A stretch of DNA of 64,000 nucleotides, taken from contig NZ_CP110001.1 in NCBI RefSeq assembly GCF_025947185.1, forward strand, positions 1,736,001 to 1,800,000, written 5' to 3'. The notes beneath the pieces were generated by a model that was given only the letters and a program-made list of their open reading frames with translations, ran no database searches and was not told the DNA's origin. Below are positions 33,811 through 42,041 of the stretch, piece after piece. The translations under genes and the position numbers were made by a program. Position 1 is the first letter of the stretch. Each line of letters opens with the position of its first letter. This stretch comes from Flavobacterium sp. N2038. Lineage in GTDB: Bacteria > Bacteroidota > Bacteroidia > Flavobacteriales > Flavobacteriaceae.

Positions 33811-36021
33811 TTGAAAACGAAGCTTTTTGTAATTACGCCTCCATTTACACAACTGAATACTCCGTATCCGGCAACGGCGTATATAAAAGGTTTTTTGAAT
33901 ACAAAGAATATAGAATCTGTTCAGGCAGATTTGGGTATTGATGTGATTCTGGAATTGTTTTCTAAAAAAGGGCTTTTAGAGTTGTTTCAGGTTTCAAGTT
34001 TCAGGTTTGATGTTGTTGGAAATACGATTTCAGATAATTCAAAACGTATTTTTGCTCTTCAAGACGAATACACCAAAACGATTGATCCCGTAATTCAGTT
34101 TTTGCAAGGGAAAAATCCAACTTTGGCCTTGCAGATTTGTCAGGAGGATTTTCTGCCCGAAGCTTCCCGTTTTGCGCAGCTTGAAGAACTTGACTGGGCA
34201 TTTGGTACAATGGGAACGCAGGACAAAGCAAAACATTTGGCTACTTTATATCTCGAAGATATTTCGGATTTTATTGTAGAATGCGTCGATGAAAATTTTG
34301 GTTTCAGCCGATATGCTGAACGTTTGGGACGAAGTGCCAATTCTTTTGATGAATTGTACGAAGCTTTACAACAAGAGCCAACTTACATTGATTCAATTTT
34401 AATTTCGCTTTTAAAGGCTAAAATAGAAGTTGTAAAGCCTACTTTGTTTTTGATTTCTGTCCCTTTTCCCGGGAATTTATATAGTGCCTTTCGATGTGCA
34501 CAATGGGTAAAAGAAAATCATCCCGAAATTAAAATTTCAATGGGTGGTGGTTTCCCAAATACAGAATTGCGCTCACTTTCGGATAAACGTGTTTTTGAAT
34601 TCTTCGATTTTATAACTTTAGATGATGGCGAAGTTCCAATTGAGGAATTAATTTTCAATTTAGAAAATCCAAGTTCTGATTCCTATAAAAGAACATTTTT
34701 ATTAGAAAATGGAGAAGTTATTTACAAGAATAATTCCCTAAAGCACGATTACAAACAAGCTTATGTTGGAACACCGGATTATTCAGATTTGCCTTTGGAT
34801 AAATATATTTCGGTTATCGAAATTGTAAATCCAATGCATAGAATGTGGAGTGACGGACGTTGGAATAAACTTACCATGGCACACGGTTGTTATTGGGGGA
34901 AATGTACTTTCTGTGATATTTCATTAGATTATATCAAAGTTTACGAACCCGTTGCAGCAAGTTTGCTTTGTGACCGAATCGAAGAATTAATAGAGAAGAC
35001 AGGTCAAAACGGATTTCACTTTGTAGATGAAGCTGCGCCACCGGCTTTAATGCGTGCTTTGGCACTTGAAATTTTAAAGCGAAAACTGGCAGTAACCTGG
35101 TGGACTAACATTCGATTTGAAAAAAGCTTTTCTAAAGATTTATGTTTATTGCTAAAAGCTTCCGGCTGTATTGCAGTTTCCGGTGGTTTAGAGGTAGCTT
35201 CAGACCGATTATTGAAATTAATAGACAAAGGTGTTACAGTCGAACAAGTTGCAAAAGTGACCCGAAATTTTACCGAAGCAGGAGTGATGGTACATGCGTA
35301 TTTAATGTACGGATATCCAACACAAACGATTCAGGAAACAATAGACAGTCTCGAAATGGTTCGTCAATTGTTTGAGGCCGGAGTTTTACAATCTGGTTTT
35401 TGGCATCAATTTGCGTTAACTGCTCATAGTCCGGTTGGACTGTATCCGGAACAATTTGGGGTAACAAAAAAAACAGAAGCTATTGGAACTTTTGCCAATA
35501 ACGATATTGAATATACCGATTCAACAGGGATCAATCACGATAAATTCAGTTTTGGATTAAAAAAATCACTTTTCAATTTCATGCACGGCATCTGTTTTGA
35601 TTACGAATTGCAAGATTGGTTTGATTTTAAAATTCCAAAAACAAAAATCCATCCTGATTTTATTTTTAATGCTTTAGAAGAGCAAAATGATTTCAACACA
35701 AAGCCAAATGCAAAAGTAGTCTGGCTTGGCGGAAAACCGTCAATAGATATTTTTACAAAATCCAAAAAAGGCAGAAGTTGGGAAATGATGTCGTTGACTT
35801 TTCATGATAAAAAAGAAAGTTTTACCATTCAAACCAGCAAGGACGAGGGGGAATGGCTACAATCTATTTTGACAAATATTTCGGTTTCGGGTGTGAAAAA
35901 TTACACTTTTCAGGAAGTCAAAAATGATTTCGAAAGTCGGGCTTCACTGGAAGATTTTGAATTGTTTTGGTATTCAAAACCTGTAAATACGTTGCGCGAA
36001 TTTGGACTATTGGTTTTGTAA
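33811..36021 (+). CDS. B12-binding-type radical SAM protein
   Basis: This 736-residue protein starts at TTG; MKTKLFVITPPFTQLNTPYP is a typical 'PP..q...Py' opening of cobalamin-binding-domain radical SAM enzymes. A vitamin-B12-like Rossmann region (about residues 200-300) contains FLISVPFPGNLYSAFRCAQW and KISMGGGFPNTELR. The iron-sulfur motif is HGCYWGKCTFCDIS near residues 353-366. Its spacing is C-x4-C-x2-C rather than the usual C-x3-C-x2-C, and the AdoMet-binding region continues FHFVDEAAPPALM, SGGLEVASDRLL and HAYLMYGYPTQT. The DxHxxG B12 motif is not evident. It probably performs a methylation or rearrangement; the substrate is unknown. Confidence 0.82.
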   Translation: MKTKLFVITPPFTQLNTPYPATAYIKGFLNTKNIESVQADLGIDVILELFSKKGLLELFQVSSFRFDVVGNTISDNSKRIFALQDEYTKTIDPVIQFLQGKNPTLALQICQEDFLPEASRFAQLEELDWAFGTMGTQDKAKHLATLYLEDISDFIVECVDENFGFSRYAERLGRSANSFDELYEALQQEPTYIDSILISLLKAKIEVVKPTLFLISVPFPGNLYSAFRCAQWVKENHPEIKISMGGGFPNTELRSLSDKRVFEFFDFITLDDGEVPIEELIFNLENPSSDSYKRTFLLENGEVIYKNNSLKHDYKQAYVGTPDYSDLPLDKYISVIEIVNPMHRMWSDGRWNKLTMAHGCYWGKCTFCDISLDYIKVYEPVAASLLCDRIEELIEKTGQNGFHFVDEAAPPALMRALALEILKRKLAVTWWTNIRFEKSFSKDLCLLLKASGCIAVSGGLEVASDRLLKLIDKGVTVEQVAKVTRNFTEAGVMVHAYLMYGYPTQTIQETIDSLEMVRQLFEAGVLQSGFWHQFALTAHSPVGLYPEQFGVTKKTEAIGTFANNDIEYTDSTGINHDKFSFGLKKSLFNFMHGICFDYELQDWFDFKIPKTKIHPDFIFNALEEQNDFNTKPNAKVVWLGGKPSIDIFTKSKKGRSWEMMSLTFHDKKESFTIQTSKDEGEWLQSILTNISVSGVKNYTFQEVKNDFESRASLEDFELFWYSKPVNTLREFGLLVL

Positions 36022-36022
36022 A

Positions 36023-36787
36023 CTAATATTCAACTGCAGATCCATCATTTGGAATAGCAGTTTTAGATAAAAGATCATTTTCTAAAAGAGCCTTTTTTAA
36101 TTCTTCCCGAGTGGTCGGACAATGGTTTAAAGCTTCAAGATGATTGGCAAAAACCTTTCCCGGAGCAAGTGCAGTAAATTTCAAAATATCATTCATTCGC
36201 ATTAACAAGGGTTGTCCAAAATCTAATCTTGCTGTGCCACAGGCAACGGTCGCAATATCTGGTTTGAGTTCAATTAATGCTTTTTGTACATCATCAGTAA
36301 ATATAGTATCAGAACTTATGTAAATAGATTTTTCATTGGCAAGTTCAATATAAAACCCCATTACATTTCCCATAAGTTTAGCAATGAATCCATAACCATG
36401 AAGAGCAGGAATTCCAATAATTTTCCCGTCAAGAAAAGGCTGTGGCTCCCAATAATTAAGAGTCTGAACAATATTTAAACCTCTTTTCGAAAGTTCTTTT
36501 TCATCTTTTATACTGCAAATAACAGCGATGCTTTTTCGTCTTAAAAAAACTTCTCCCGCTTTATCAATATGATCCGGATGTAAATGTGTAATTAAGCAGT
36601 GCGTTACTTTACTCAAAATTTCTCTACTGTTTTTGGGTAAAGCTACAAGCGGATTTCTTTTAGGTTTGTAACGAAAGATTGTAAAAGGCGAAATTGTTTT
36701 TCTCTTTCCTAACATCGGATCAACTAAAATTACATGCTGATCTGTTTCAATTACTAAGGTAGCATTTCGCAAATGATGTATTTTCAT
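36023..36787 (-). CDS. Metallo-beta-lactamase-fold hydrolase (UlaG-like)
   Basis: This is a protein of about 254 residues with KIHHLRNATLVIETDQHVIL at its N terminus, the zinc-binding THLHPDHID (HxHxDH) near residue 70, HGYG near 130, SSDTIF near 160, and FANHLEALNHCP near 220. These are the metal ligands and order of the UlaG/YcbL-like branch. I choose ATG 36787; an in-frame TTG at 36796 lies inside a TAATTTTG promoter box (36794-36801). It converges on the radical SAM gene with one base between the stops, so both transcripts overlap at their 3' ends. Substrate unknown. Confidence 0.85.
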   Translation of the reverse strand: MKIHHLRNATLVIETDQHVILVDPMLGKRKTISPFTIFRYKPKRNPLVALPKNSREILSKVTHCLITHLHPDHIDKAGEVFLRRKSIAVICSIKDEKELSKRGLNIVQTLNYWEPQPFLDGKIIGIPALHGYGFIAKLMGNVMGFYIELANEKSIYISSDTIFTDDVQKALIELKPDIATVACGTARLDFGQPLLMRMNDILKFTALAPGKVFANHLEALNHCPTTREELKKALLENDLLSKTAIPNDGSAVEY

Positions 36788-36909
36788 ATCTGACAAAATT
36801 AGAACTTAAAAATACAAAGATTTTCTAAAATGCATTTACACATTTTTCTTTATTTTTAACAGAATTGTTAATATTTAAGATTTCAGTTGCGTCAGAAAAT
36901 ATGGTGTTG

Positions 36910-37596
36910 TTATTCAATAGAAAATCGAAACCCAATCCCATGTAAGTTTTCAATAGAAATACCCTTTTCATGTGTTAGAATCTTGCGAAGACGCGAAATA
37001 AATACATCTAAACTCCTCCCCATAAAATAGTCATCAGTTCCCCAAAGTGCAGTTAAGATTTGTTCTCTTTTTAAAACTAAATTTTTATTGTCAAGGAAAA
37101 GTTTCAGTAATTCAGCTTCACGCTGGGTTAATCCAATTTTTTCGTCAGTATTAAAAAGAATAAAATTTTTAGTATCAAATTGATATTTGCCAATTTCATA
37201 CACTGATTTTTCGACTTTATTATTTTTATGAGAACGTTTCAGGAAAACCTCAATCTTCAGCATCAACTCTTCAATGCTAAAAGGTTTCACCAAATAATCA
37301 TCGGCACCTAAGCGTAAACCTTTAATACGGTCTTCTTTTAATGTCTTTGCCGAAAGGAAAATGATTGGAATGTCGGTATCAAGTTTTCTAATTTCTGAGG
37401 CCAATTCAAAACCGTCCATTTTTGGCATCATAATATCCAGGATGCAAATGTCAAAACTTTCTTTTTTAAAGACTTCTAAACCCAATTTTCCGTCACAACA
37501 ATGTATTACCTCATAATTGTTTTGTTCCAGATTATCTTTAGTCAAAAAAGCTAAAGTTTCATCATCTTCGGTATAAAGTATTTTGAATTGTTTCAT
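36910..37596 (-). CDS. Response regulator, OmpR family (RprY-like)
   Basis: This 228-residue transcription factor has a receiver domain (residues 1-120) with acidic pair ED/D at 10-12, phosphorylated D54 in CILDIMMPKMDG and K in DYLVKPFS. A winged-helix DNA-binding domain (about 130-228) contains IGLTQREAELLKLFLDN and GRSLDVFISRLRKIL. It overlaps the upstream kinase gene by four bases (ATGA) and is surely its partner. The pair resembles RprX/RprY of Bacteroides in layout. The divergent neighbour is a DUF1573 envelope protein, a possible target (inference). Confidence 0.92.
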   Translation of the reverse strand: MKQFKILYTEDDETLAFLTKDNLEQNNYEVIHCCDGKLGLEVFKKESFDICILDIMMPKMDGFELASEIRKLDTDIPIIFLSAKTLKEDRIKGLRLGADDYLVKPFSIEELMLKIEVFLKRSHKNNKVEKSVYEIGKYQFDTKNFILFNTDEKIGLTQREAELLKLFLDNKNLVLKREQILTALWGTDDYFMGRSLDVFISRLRKILTHEKGISIENLHGIGFRFSIE

Positions 37597-38855
37597 TTTT
37601 TGTAAGGAATTGACAATGTTACGGTAATGCCGCTTTCAGTATTGTTTTCAGCTTTTATTTTCCAGTTTTGAAGGGTGCAAATTTCTTTTACATAATACAA
37701 ACCAAGTCCAAAACCATTTACTTCATTACTTTTCTCGTTCTGGGCTCTGTAAAACTTATCAAAGATAAACGAAATATTTTTAGAAGAAATTCCAATACCA
37801 TTATCTTTAAAGGCCAGTTTTAAAACCTGATTTGTGGTTGTAATGTGAATAATGATTTCTGGCTTTTCTACACTATACTTTACAGCGTTATCGAGTAGAT
37901 TATAAACTAGATTGGCAAAATGAAAAGAGTCGGTCTCAATTTGATATTGATCGGAATCGGTTTCAATATTTATAAAAGCATCCGGATATTTTAATTGAAT
38001 GTTTTGAATCGTTTCTTCAATAATCGGAACAATTAAAACAGTTTCTTTTTTTAATTCCAAAGGAGCATAATCTGATTTGGCAATATTCAAAATCTTCTCA
38101 ATATGATTATTCAGTTTATTGCTCTGATTGATTATAATATCAGTATAAGTATGCAGTTTTTTATCTTCCTTAATTGGATTTTGTTCTATTAAGTATTTTG
38201 ATGCAATTAAAATTGAAGATAAAGGTGTTTTAAACTCATGCGTCATATTATTGATAAAATCCCGTTGCAATTCAGAGTATTTTTTTTGCTGTAAAAGTTT
38301 AAAAATCGAATACACATAAATTAATAAAATCAAAATTAAAGCAGTCGAAAGCACAAACCAAAAACGCATTGAACTGAATAAGTAAGTCGTTTCATTTGGA
38401 AAACGAACGGCAAAGTAGTAAACAAGATTTTTATGTTTAGGAAAAGTAACTGTCTTTTTTGCTTTTGCTTTTTGAGACAAAGAAATATAATTTCCATACA
38501 CCATTTCATCGCTTTGGCAATTGTACATCGCATATTCAAAATCAGTTGTAATATTCATTTTTTTGAATTCTGATCTTAAATAAAATTCTAAAATATCGGG
38601 TTCAAACTCATTGTCGATGTTTACAATATAATAATCGTTAGAAACTTTTCGAACAGGATTTTGACACGATGGCTCGTGATCTTTTCCTTCATATAATTTT
38701 CTGGCAACTTCAAGCAGTGCGATGTGGGCTTTCTGGCTCAGTTTTTTTTGTTCTAATGTAAAAGCTTCTTTTGTCCAAAGCAATTGCGCTACCAAAATGC
38801 TTATAATGGCAATTAATCCGAGGAGGATGATACTGTTAAGTCTGTTAATTTTCAA
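37593..38855 (-). CDS. Sensor histidine kinase (RprX-like)
   Basis: This is a 420-residue membrane kinase. Helix 1 is near residues 8-28. A periplasmic sensor region (about 30-160) contains cysteines in PSCQNP and MYNCQSD, which could form a disulfide. Helix 2 is near 166-185. The H-box is FINNMTHEFKTPLSSIL with H207, followed by an N box around NLVYNLLDNAVKYS, G1 FKDNGIGISSKNI, an F box and G2 GFGLGLYYVKEIC. All catalytic boxes are present. No HAMP or PAS domain is obvious between helix 2 and the H-box. Confidence 0.92.
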   Translation of the reverse strand: MKINRLNSIILLGLIAIISILVAQLLWTKEAFTLEQKKLSQKAHIALLEVARKLYEGKDHEPSCQNPVRKVSNDYYIVNIDNEFEPDILEFYLRSEFKKMNITTDFEYAMYNCQSDEMVYGNYISLSQKAKAKKTVTFPKHKNLVYYFAVRFPNETTYLFSSMRFWFVLSTALILILLIYVYSIFKLLQQKKYSELQRDFINNMTHEFKTPLSSILIASKYLIEQNPIKEDKKLHTYTDIIINQSNKLNNHIEKILNIAKSDYAPLELKKETVLIVPIIEETIQNIQLKYPDAFINIETDSDQYQIETDSFHFANLVYNLLDNAVKYSVEKPEIIIHITTTNQVLKLAFKDNGIGISSKNISFIFDKFYRAQNEKSNEVNGFGLGLYYVKEICTLQNWKIKAENNTESGITVTLSIPYKK

Positions 38856-38969
38856 GAAAAAGGCATTTTAAAAGTGTAATATTAATCATTTTTAAGGCTA
38901 AAATAAGCGATTAACAAGTCATTAACAAAGATTTGAAACTGGTTAACAGCGATTTGATTCTGTCTGAAT

Positions 38970-38977
38970 TACTTTTG
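38970..38977 (+). promoter_or_regulatory. -7 promoter box of the DUF1573 gene (TACTTTTG)
   Basis: An exact TAnnTTTG match 42 bases before the ATG, in the divergent spacer shared with the histidine kinase gene. Confidence 0.5.
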
Positions 38978-39019
38978 AAATATCAAATTGAACTATAAAC
39001 CATTTTAAATATATCCATT

Positions 39020-39436
39020 ATGAAAATGATCAAAATTTCGATGTTAGCTTTGGCTTTAGGCCTAATGTCTTTTTCTGCAATTGCTCCGGTTCAGTCTTTA
39101 GCTTCAGAAAATAAAACTGTAGAAACTACTGCTTCTGCAATTGTCTGGAAAGCAGAAACAATTGATGTAGGACAAATTCCTCAGGGAACTCCAAAAGCAA
39201 TTGTTTATGAATTTAAAAACACAGGAAAAACAGCTGTGGTTATTACAAACGTTCAGGGGTCTTGTGGTTGTACAGCTACAGATTATACAAAAGAACCAAT
39301 TTTACCAGGGAAATCAGCAAAAGTTACTGCAACTTATAATGCAGCAAACAAAGGTGCTTTTACAAAAACTGTAACTGTTACAACAAGTGCCGAAACTGCT
39401 CCAAAAGTACTTACTTTAAAAGGAACGGTTATCTAA
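39020..39436 (+). CDS. DUF1573 secreted protein
   Basis: This 138-residue protein has a signal peptide (IKISMLALALGLMSFSAIA, cleavage around residues 25-30). The mature domain is DUF1573: KAETIDVGQIPQGTPKAIVY, EFKNTGKTAVVITNVQGSCG CT-type motif (SCGCT), PILPGKSAKVTATYNA and VLTLKGTVI. It is an Ig-like/ASH-type fold, common and abundant in Bacteroidota envelopes, with no established enzymatic role. It is transcribed divergently from the RprXY-like pair and ends at a strong terminator, so it is monocistronic. Confidence 0.88.
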   Translation: MKMIKISMLALALGLMSFSAIAPVQSLASENKTVETTASAIVWKAETIDVGQIPQGTPKAIVYEFKNTGKTAVVITNVQGSCGCTATDYTKEPILPGKSAKVTATYNAANKGAFTKTVTVTTSAETAPKVLTLKGTVI

Positions 39437-39466
39437 AAGAATTTTAATAGGTTGGTTATATCGTGG

Positions 39467-39503
39467 AAGCTCCAAATAGGTAATATATTTGGAGCTTTTT
39501 TTT
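39467..39503 (+). terminator. Terminator after DUF1573 gene
   Basis: AAGCTCCAAATA and TATTTGGAGCTT pair around a 6-base loop, followed by eight T. Confidence 0.9.
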
Positions 39504-39581
39504 GCTCCGTTTTTTCAGCTTTTATTTTTAGAATTAATTTTTTTTAAGCAAAACTTTCCTATTTTTATTAAAAATATTATT

Positions 39582-41159
39582 ATGAAAATCTGGTGTCCAT
39601 TTGCTGCCATAATACTTCTTTTAGCAGTAGTTTCATGTAACTCTAAAACCGATAAAAAAGAAGAGAATAAGACTAAAGTAAAAGCCGAAATACCGGAACT
39701 TAAACTTACAATAGACAGCACGAAAATTACTGCATTTTATACGGCGTACCCAAAATTGGCAAAATTTCAGGATGAAGTTTTGGCATTATACAAAAAAAAT
39801 AAATCGACTCAGTTATGGCAGGACAATAAAGGTGTGGATGAATTTGCACATACTTTGTTTAATAAATATAAAGGTTTGGATGAAGAAGGATTAAAAGCCA
39901 ATTTCCCTTATAAAGAACTAAATATTGTATTTGAAAGTAATACAGATAATAAGTTATCAAAAGAAGATACAGACTTAATAATTTCTAATCTGTTTTTTTA
40001 TTATGCAGATAAAGTTTATGCAGGTTTTGACGAGAAAACTACCAAATCTCTGGAGTGGCTTTTGCCTCGCAAAAAACTTAATTATCAGGTTCTGACCGAT
40101 TCTATTTTTAAGAAATCGACAATAAGTGACGATCATAAAAGCAAAATGTTTAGTCAGTACTACAAACTGAGAGATGTTTTGAAAAAATACAGAGAAATTG
40201 AAAAAAGAGGAGGGTGGAAAACAATTGAAATTGGAGATACTTATAAAAGTTTAAAATTAGGTGATTCATCACAGGTTGTTGCTCAGATTAGAGAGAGACT
40301 TTTTATAACCGGAAATCTTAAAGAAGATAGCAAGAGTGCCATTTGCGATTCTGTTTTAATGAAATCGATGAAGAATTATGAGGTACGTCATGGATATACA
40401 CCAAAAAACACTATTTTATTAGAACATATTGATGATTTGAATATTCCGGTTTCAGAGAGAATCAAAACCATTATCGTTAATATGGAACGTTGTAGATGGA
40501 TTGATCCCGAACTTGAAAAAGGTCAAAAATATATTGAAGTTAATATTCCGGAATTTAAATTGTATTTAATCGAAGATGGAAAAATTGCTTTTACATCGGC
40601 TGTTGTGGTTGGAAAAGCAATGACCAAAACCGTTATTTTTAGTGGAATGATGAATAATATTGTTTTTAGCCCGTATTGGAATGTTCCCACAAGTATTATA
40701 AACAAAGAGATTAAGCCCGGAATGGCTAAGAATAAAAACTATTTAGCACAGAGGAATCTGGAATGGAATAATGGAGCTGTACGTCAGCTTCCGGGGAAAA
40801 ATAATTCTTTGGGATTAGTTAAGTTTTTGTTTCCAAACTCAAGTAATATCTATTTGCATGATACGCCTTCAAAAAGTTTGTTCGAAAGAGAAAACAGAGC
40901 TTTTAGTCACGGCTGTGTGCGTGTAGCAAAACCACGTGAACTGGCAATCGAATTATTAAAACCAGATCCAAGCTGGACTCCTGCCAGAATTGATAAAGCA
41001 ATGCACGCCGGAAAAGAAAGCTGGTATACTTTAAAGAAAAAAGTTCCCGTTTATATTGGTTATTTTACTGCCTGGGTTGACCGCGAAGGACAGTTAAATT
41101 TCTACAAAGATATCTATGGAAGAGATGAAAGTCTGATTAAACTCTTAACAGAAGAATGA
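39582..41159 (+). CDS. L,D-transpeptidase (YkuD/YcbB-like), lipoprotein
   Basis: This enzyme of about 525 residues has a lipoprotein signal (MKIWCPFAAIILLLAVVSCN, lipobox VSCN). A long N-terminal region includes a scaffold and a peptidoglycan-binding-like segment around LKLGDSSQVVAQIRERLFIT. The YkuD catalytic domain follows, with YIEVNIPEFKLYLIEDGKIA, SPYWNVPTSIINKEIKPG, and the active-site SHGCVRVAKPRELA (His-x-Cys-x-Arg) near the C terminus. It should form 3-3 peptidoglycan cross-links or attach proteins to peptidoglycan. ATG 39582 is chosen because an in-frame ATG at 39489 falls inside the preceding terminator. Confidence 0.9.
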   Translation: MKIWCPFAAIILLLAVVSCNSKTDKKEENKTKVKAEIPELKLTIDSTKITAFYTAYPKLAKFQDEVLALYKKNKSTQLWQDNKGVDEFAHTLFNKYKGLDEEGLKANFPYKELNIVFESNTDNKLSKEDTDLIISNLFFYYADKVYAGFDEKTTKSLEWLLPRKKLNYQVLTDSIFKKSTISDDHKSKMFSQYYKLRDVLKKYREIEKRGGWKTIEIGDTYKSLKLGDSSQVVAQIRERLFITGNLKEDSKSAICDSVLMKSMKNYEVRHGYTPKNTILLEHIDDLNIPVSERIKTIIVNMERCRWIDPELEKGQKYIEVNIPEFKLYLIEDGKIAFTSAVVVGKAMTKTVIFSGMMNNIVFSPYWNVPTSIINKEIKPGMAKNKNYLAQRNLEWNNGAVRQLPGKNNSLGLVKFLFPNSSNIYLHDTPSKSLFERENRAFSHGCVRVAKPRELAIELLKPDPSWTPARIDKAMHAGKESWYTLKKKVPVYIGYFTAWVDREGQLNFYKDIYGRDESLIKLLTEE

Positions 41160-41165
41160 TTTAAG

Positions 41166-41255
41166 TTTGCCATAAATTACACTAATTTTTACTAATTTTT
41201 TATTTGAAATACTCATAAAATTTAATTCGTGGAAATTAGTGTAATTTGTGGCAAA
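41166..41255. repeat. Long inverted repeat, GCCA(C/T)(G/A)AATTACAC family
   Basis: Arms 41166-41188 and 41233-41255 are 23 bases long with one mismatch (core AAATTACACTAATTT). The element lies between the convergent L,D-transpeptidase and NlpC/P60 genes. It can act as a bidirectional terminator, but the same palindrome type recurs at 43561 and half of it at 27796. Confidence 0.85.
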
Positions 41256-41259
41256 AGAA

Positions 41260-41769
41260 CTAATTTGACAAGACATCAATACACTTATAAAAACGTTTAG
41301 TATAATGTTCTGTATCAAGTGCTGTTATGGTTACTTGTTGAGCTTTTCCGGATGAAGCATGAATAAATTTAGACTGCATTCCGTTGGCTTCGCAGATAAT
41401 GCCAACATGTCCTACAACGTTTCTGTTTTTATATCCATAGAAAACTAAAACATCTCCAATTTTAAACTCCTCTGGTTTTAAAGCTTTGCTTATATTTTTA
41501 TAGCCACTTGAGCTTCTTGGTAATGTTAACCCGGAATTACTGAAAACATAACCCACAAAGCCTGAACAGTCAAAACCTTTTTTGGGGTTGCTGCTGCCAT
41601 ATAAGTAAGGTGTTCCCAAATATTTTTTAGCGTAATTAATAATCGAATCGCGGTTGATTTCTGTTTGTGTTTTTTGAGAGGAACAAATGATCGGTTTCTT
41701 TTCTGTTTTCAGATTAAAAGAAGAAAATAAAATAACAGACAGAAAAGCTATGGAAAAACTCGATTTCAT
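41260..41769 (-). CDS. NlpC/P60 family peptidoglycan hydrolase
   Basis: This 169-residue secreted protein has an N-terminal signal (MKSSFSIAFLSVILFSSFNL). The NlpC/P60 domain spans residues 45-165: IINYAKKYLGTPYLYGSSNP, the nucleophile in KKGFDCSGFVGYVF, then FKIGDVLVFYGYKNRNVVGH with VGHVGII (catalytic His), and FIHASSGKAQQV (third residue His). All three catalytic residues are present. It probably cleaves D-Glu-mDap stem-peptide bonds. It converges with an L,D-transpeptidase, another peptidoglycan enzyme. Confidence 0.9.
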   Translation of the reverse strand: MKSSFSIAFLSVILFSSFNLKTEKKPIICSSQKTQTEINRDSIINYAKKYLGTPYLYGSSNPKKGFDCSGFVGYVFSNSGLTLPRSSSGYKNISKALKPEEFKIGDVLVFYGYKNRNVVGHVGIICEANGMQSKFIHASSGKAQQVTITALDTEHYTKRFYKCIDVLSN

Positions 41770-41878
41770 TTTTTGCAGGTAAAAAAGATTGAATCGCTAA
41801 AGATAGGTCGTTGTTTTTGAATATCAAAAGAATGTCTTTCAAAGTAGGGTAAGAATAGATTTAGTTTAAGAAAAAGTT

Positions 41879-42041
41879 ATAATGCTTGCAGTTCAGGATT
41901 TTCGTGAGCAATTGTTTTTGAAGATTGTCTGAACAAAATTAAAGCTGCTTTTGATGCTGATAATCGGTCGTCATAGATCATGAAGTTCTGGCAGATGAAT
42001 ATGAACCAATTTTAAAAAGGGTGTTAGATGAGAAATAATAT
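41879..42041 (+). pseudogene. Decayed coding remnant, family not identified
   Basis: Three short pieces in different frames read like one protein: LAVQDFREQLF (from 41884), then DCLNKIKAAFDADN, then VVIDHEVLADEYEPILKRVL followed by DEK and a stop at 42039-42041, overlapping the start of the next gene. The last piece is helical, charged and protein-like. At least two frame changes and a stop interrupt them, so if this was a gene it is dead. I do not recognise the family. Confidence 0.35.

Noticed and set aside
33676..33852. Longer N terminus for the T9SS protein, overlapping the divergent radical SAM gene
   Set aside because: The signal peptide starts at 33675 and promoter boxes for both genes lie in the overlap.
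39489..39581. Longer N terminus for the L,D-transpeptidase
   Set aside because: The ATG at 39489 lies inside the DUF1573 terminator, and the lipoprotein signal starts at 39582.
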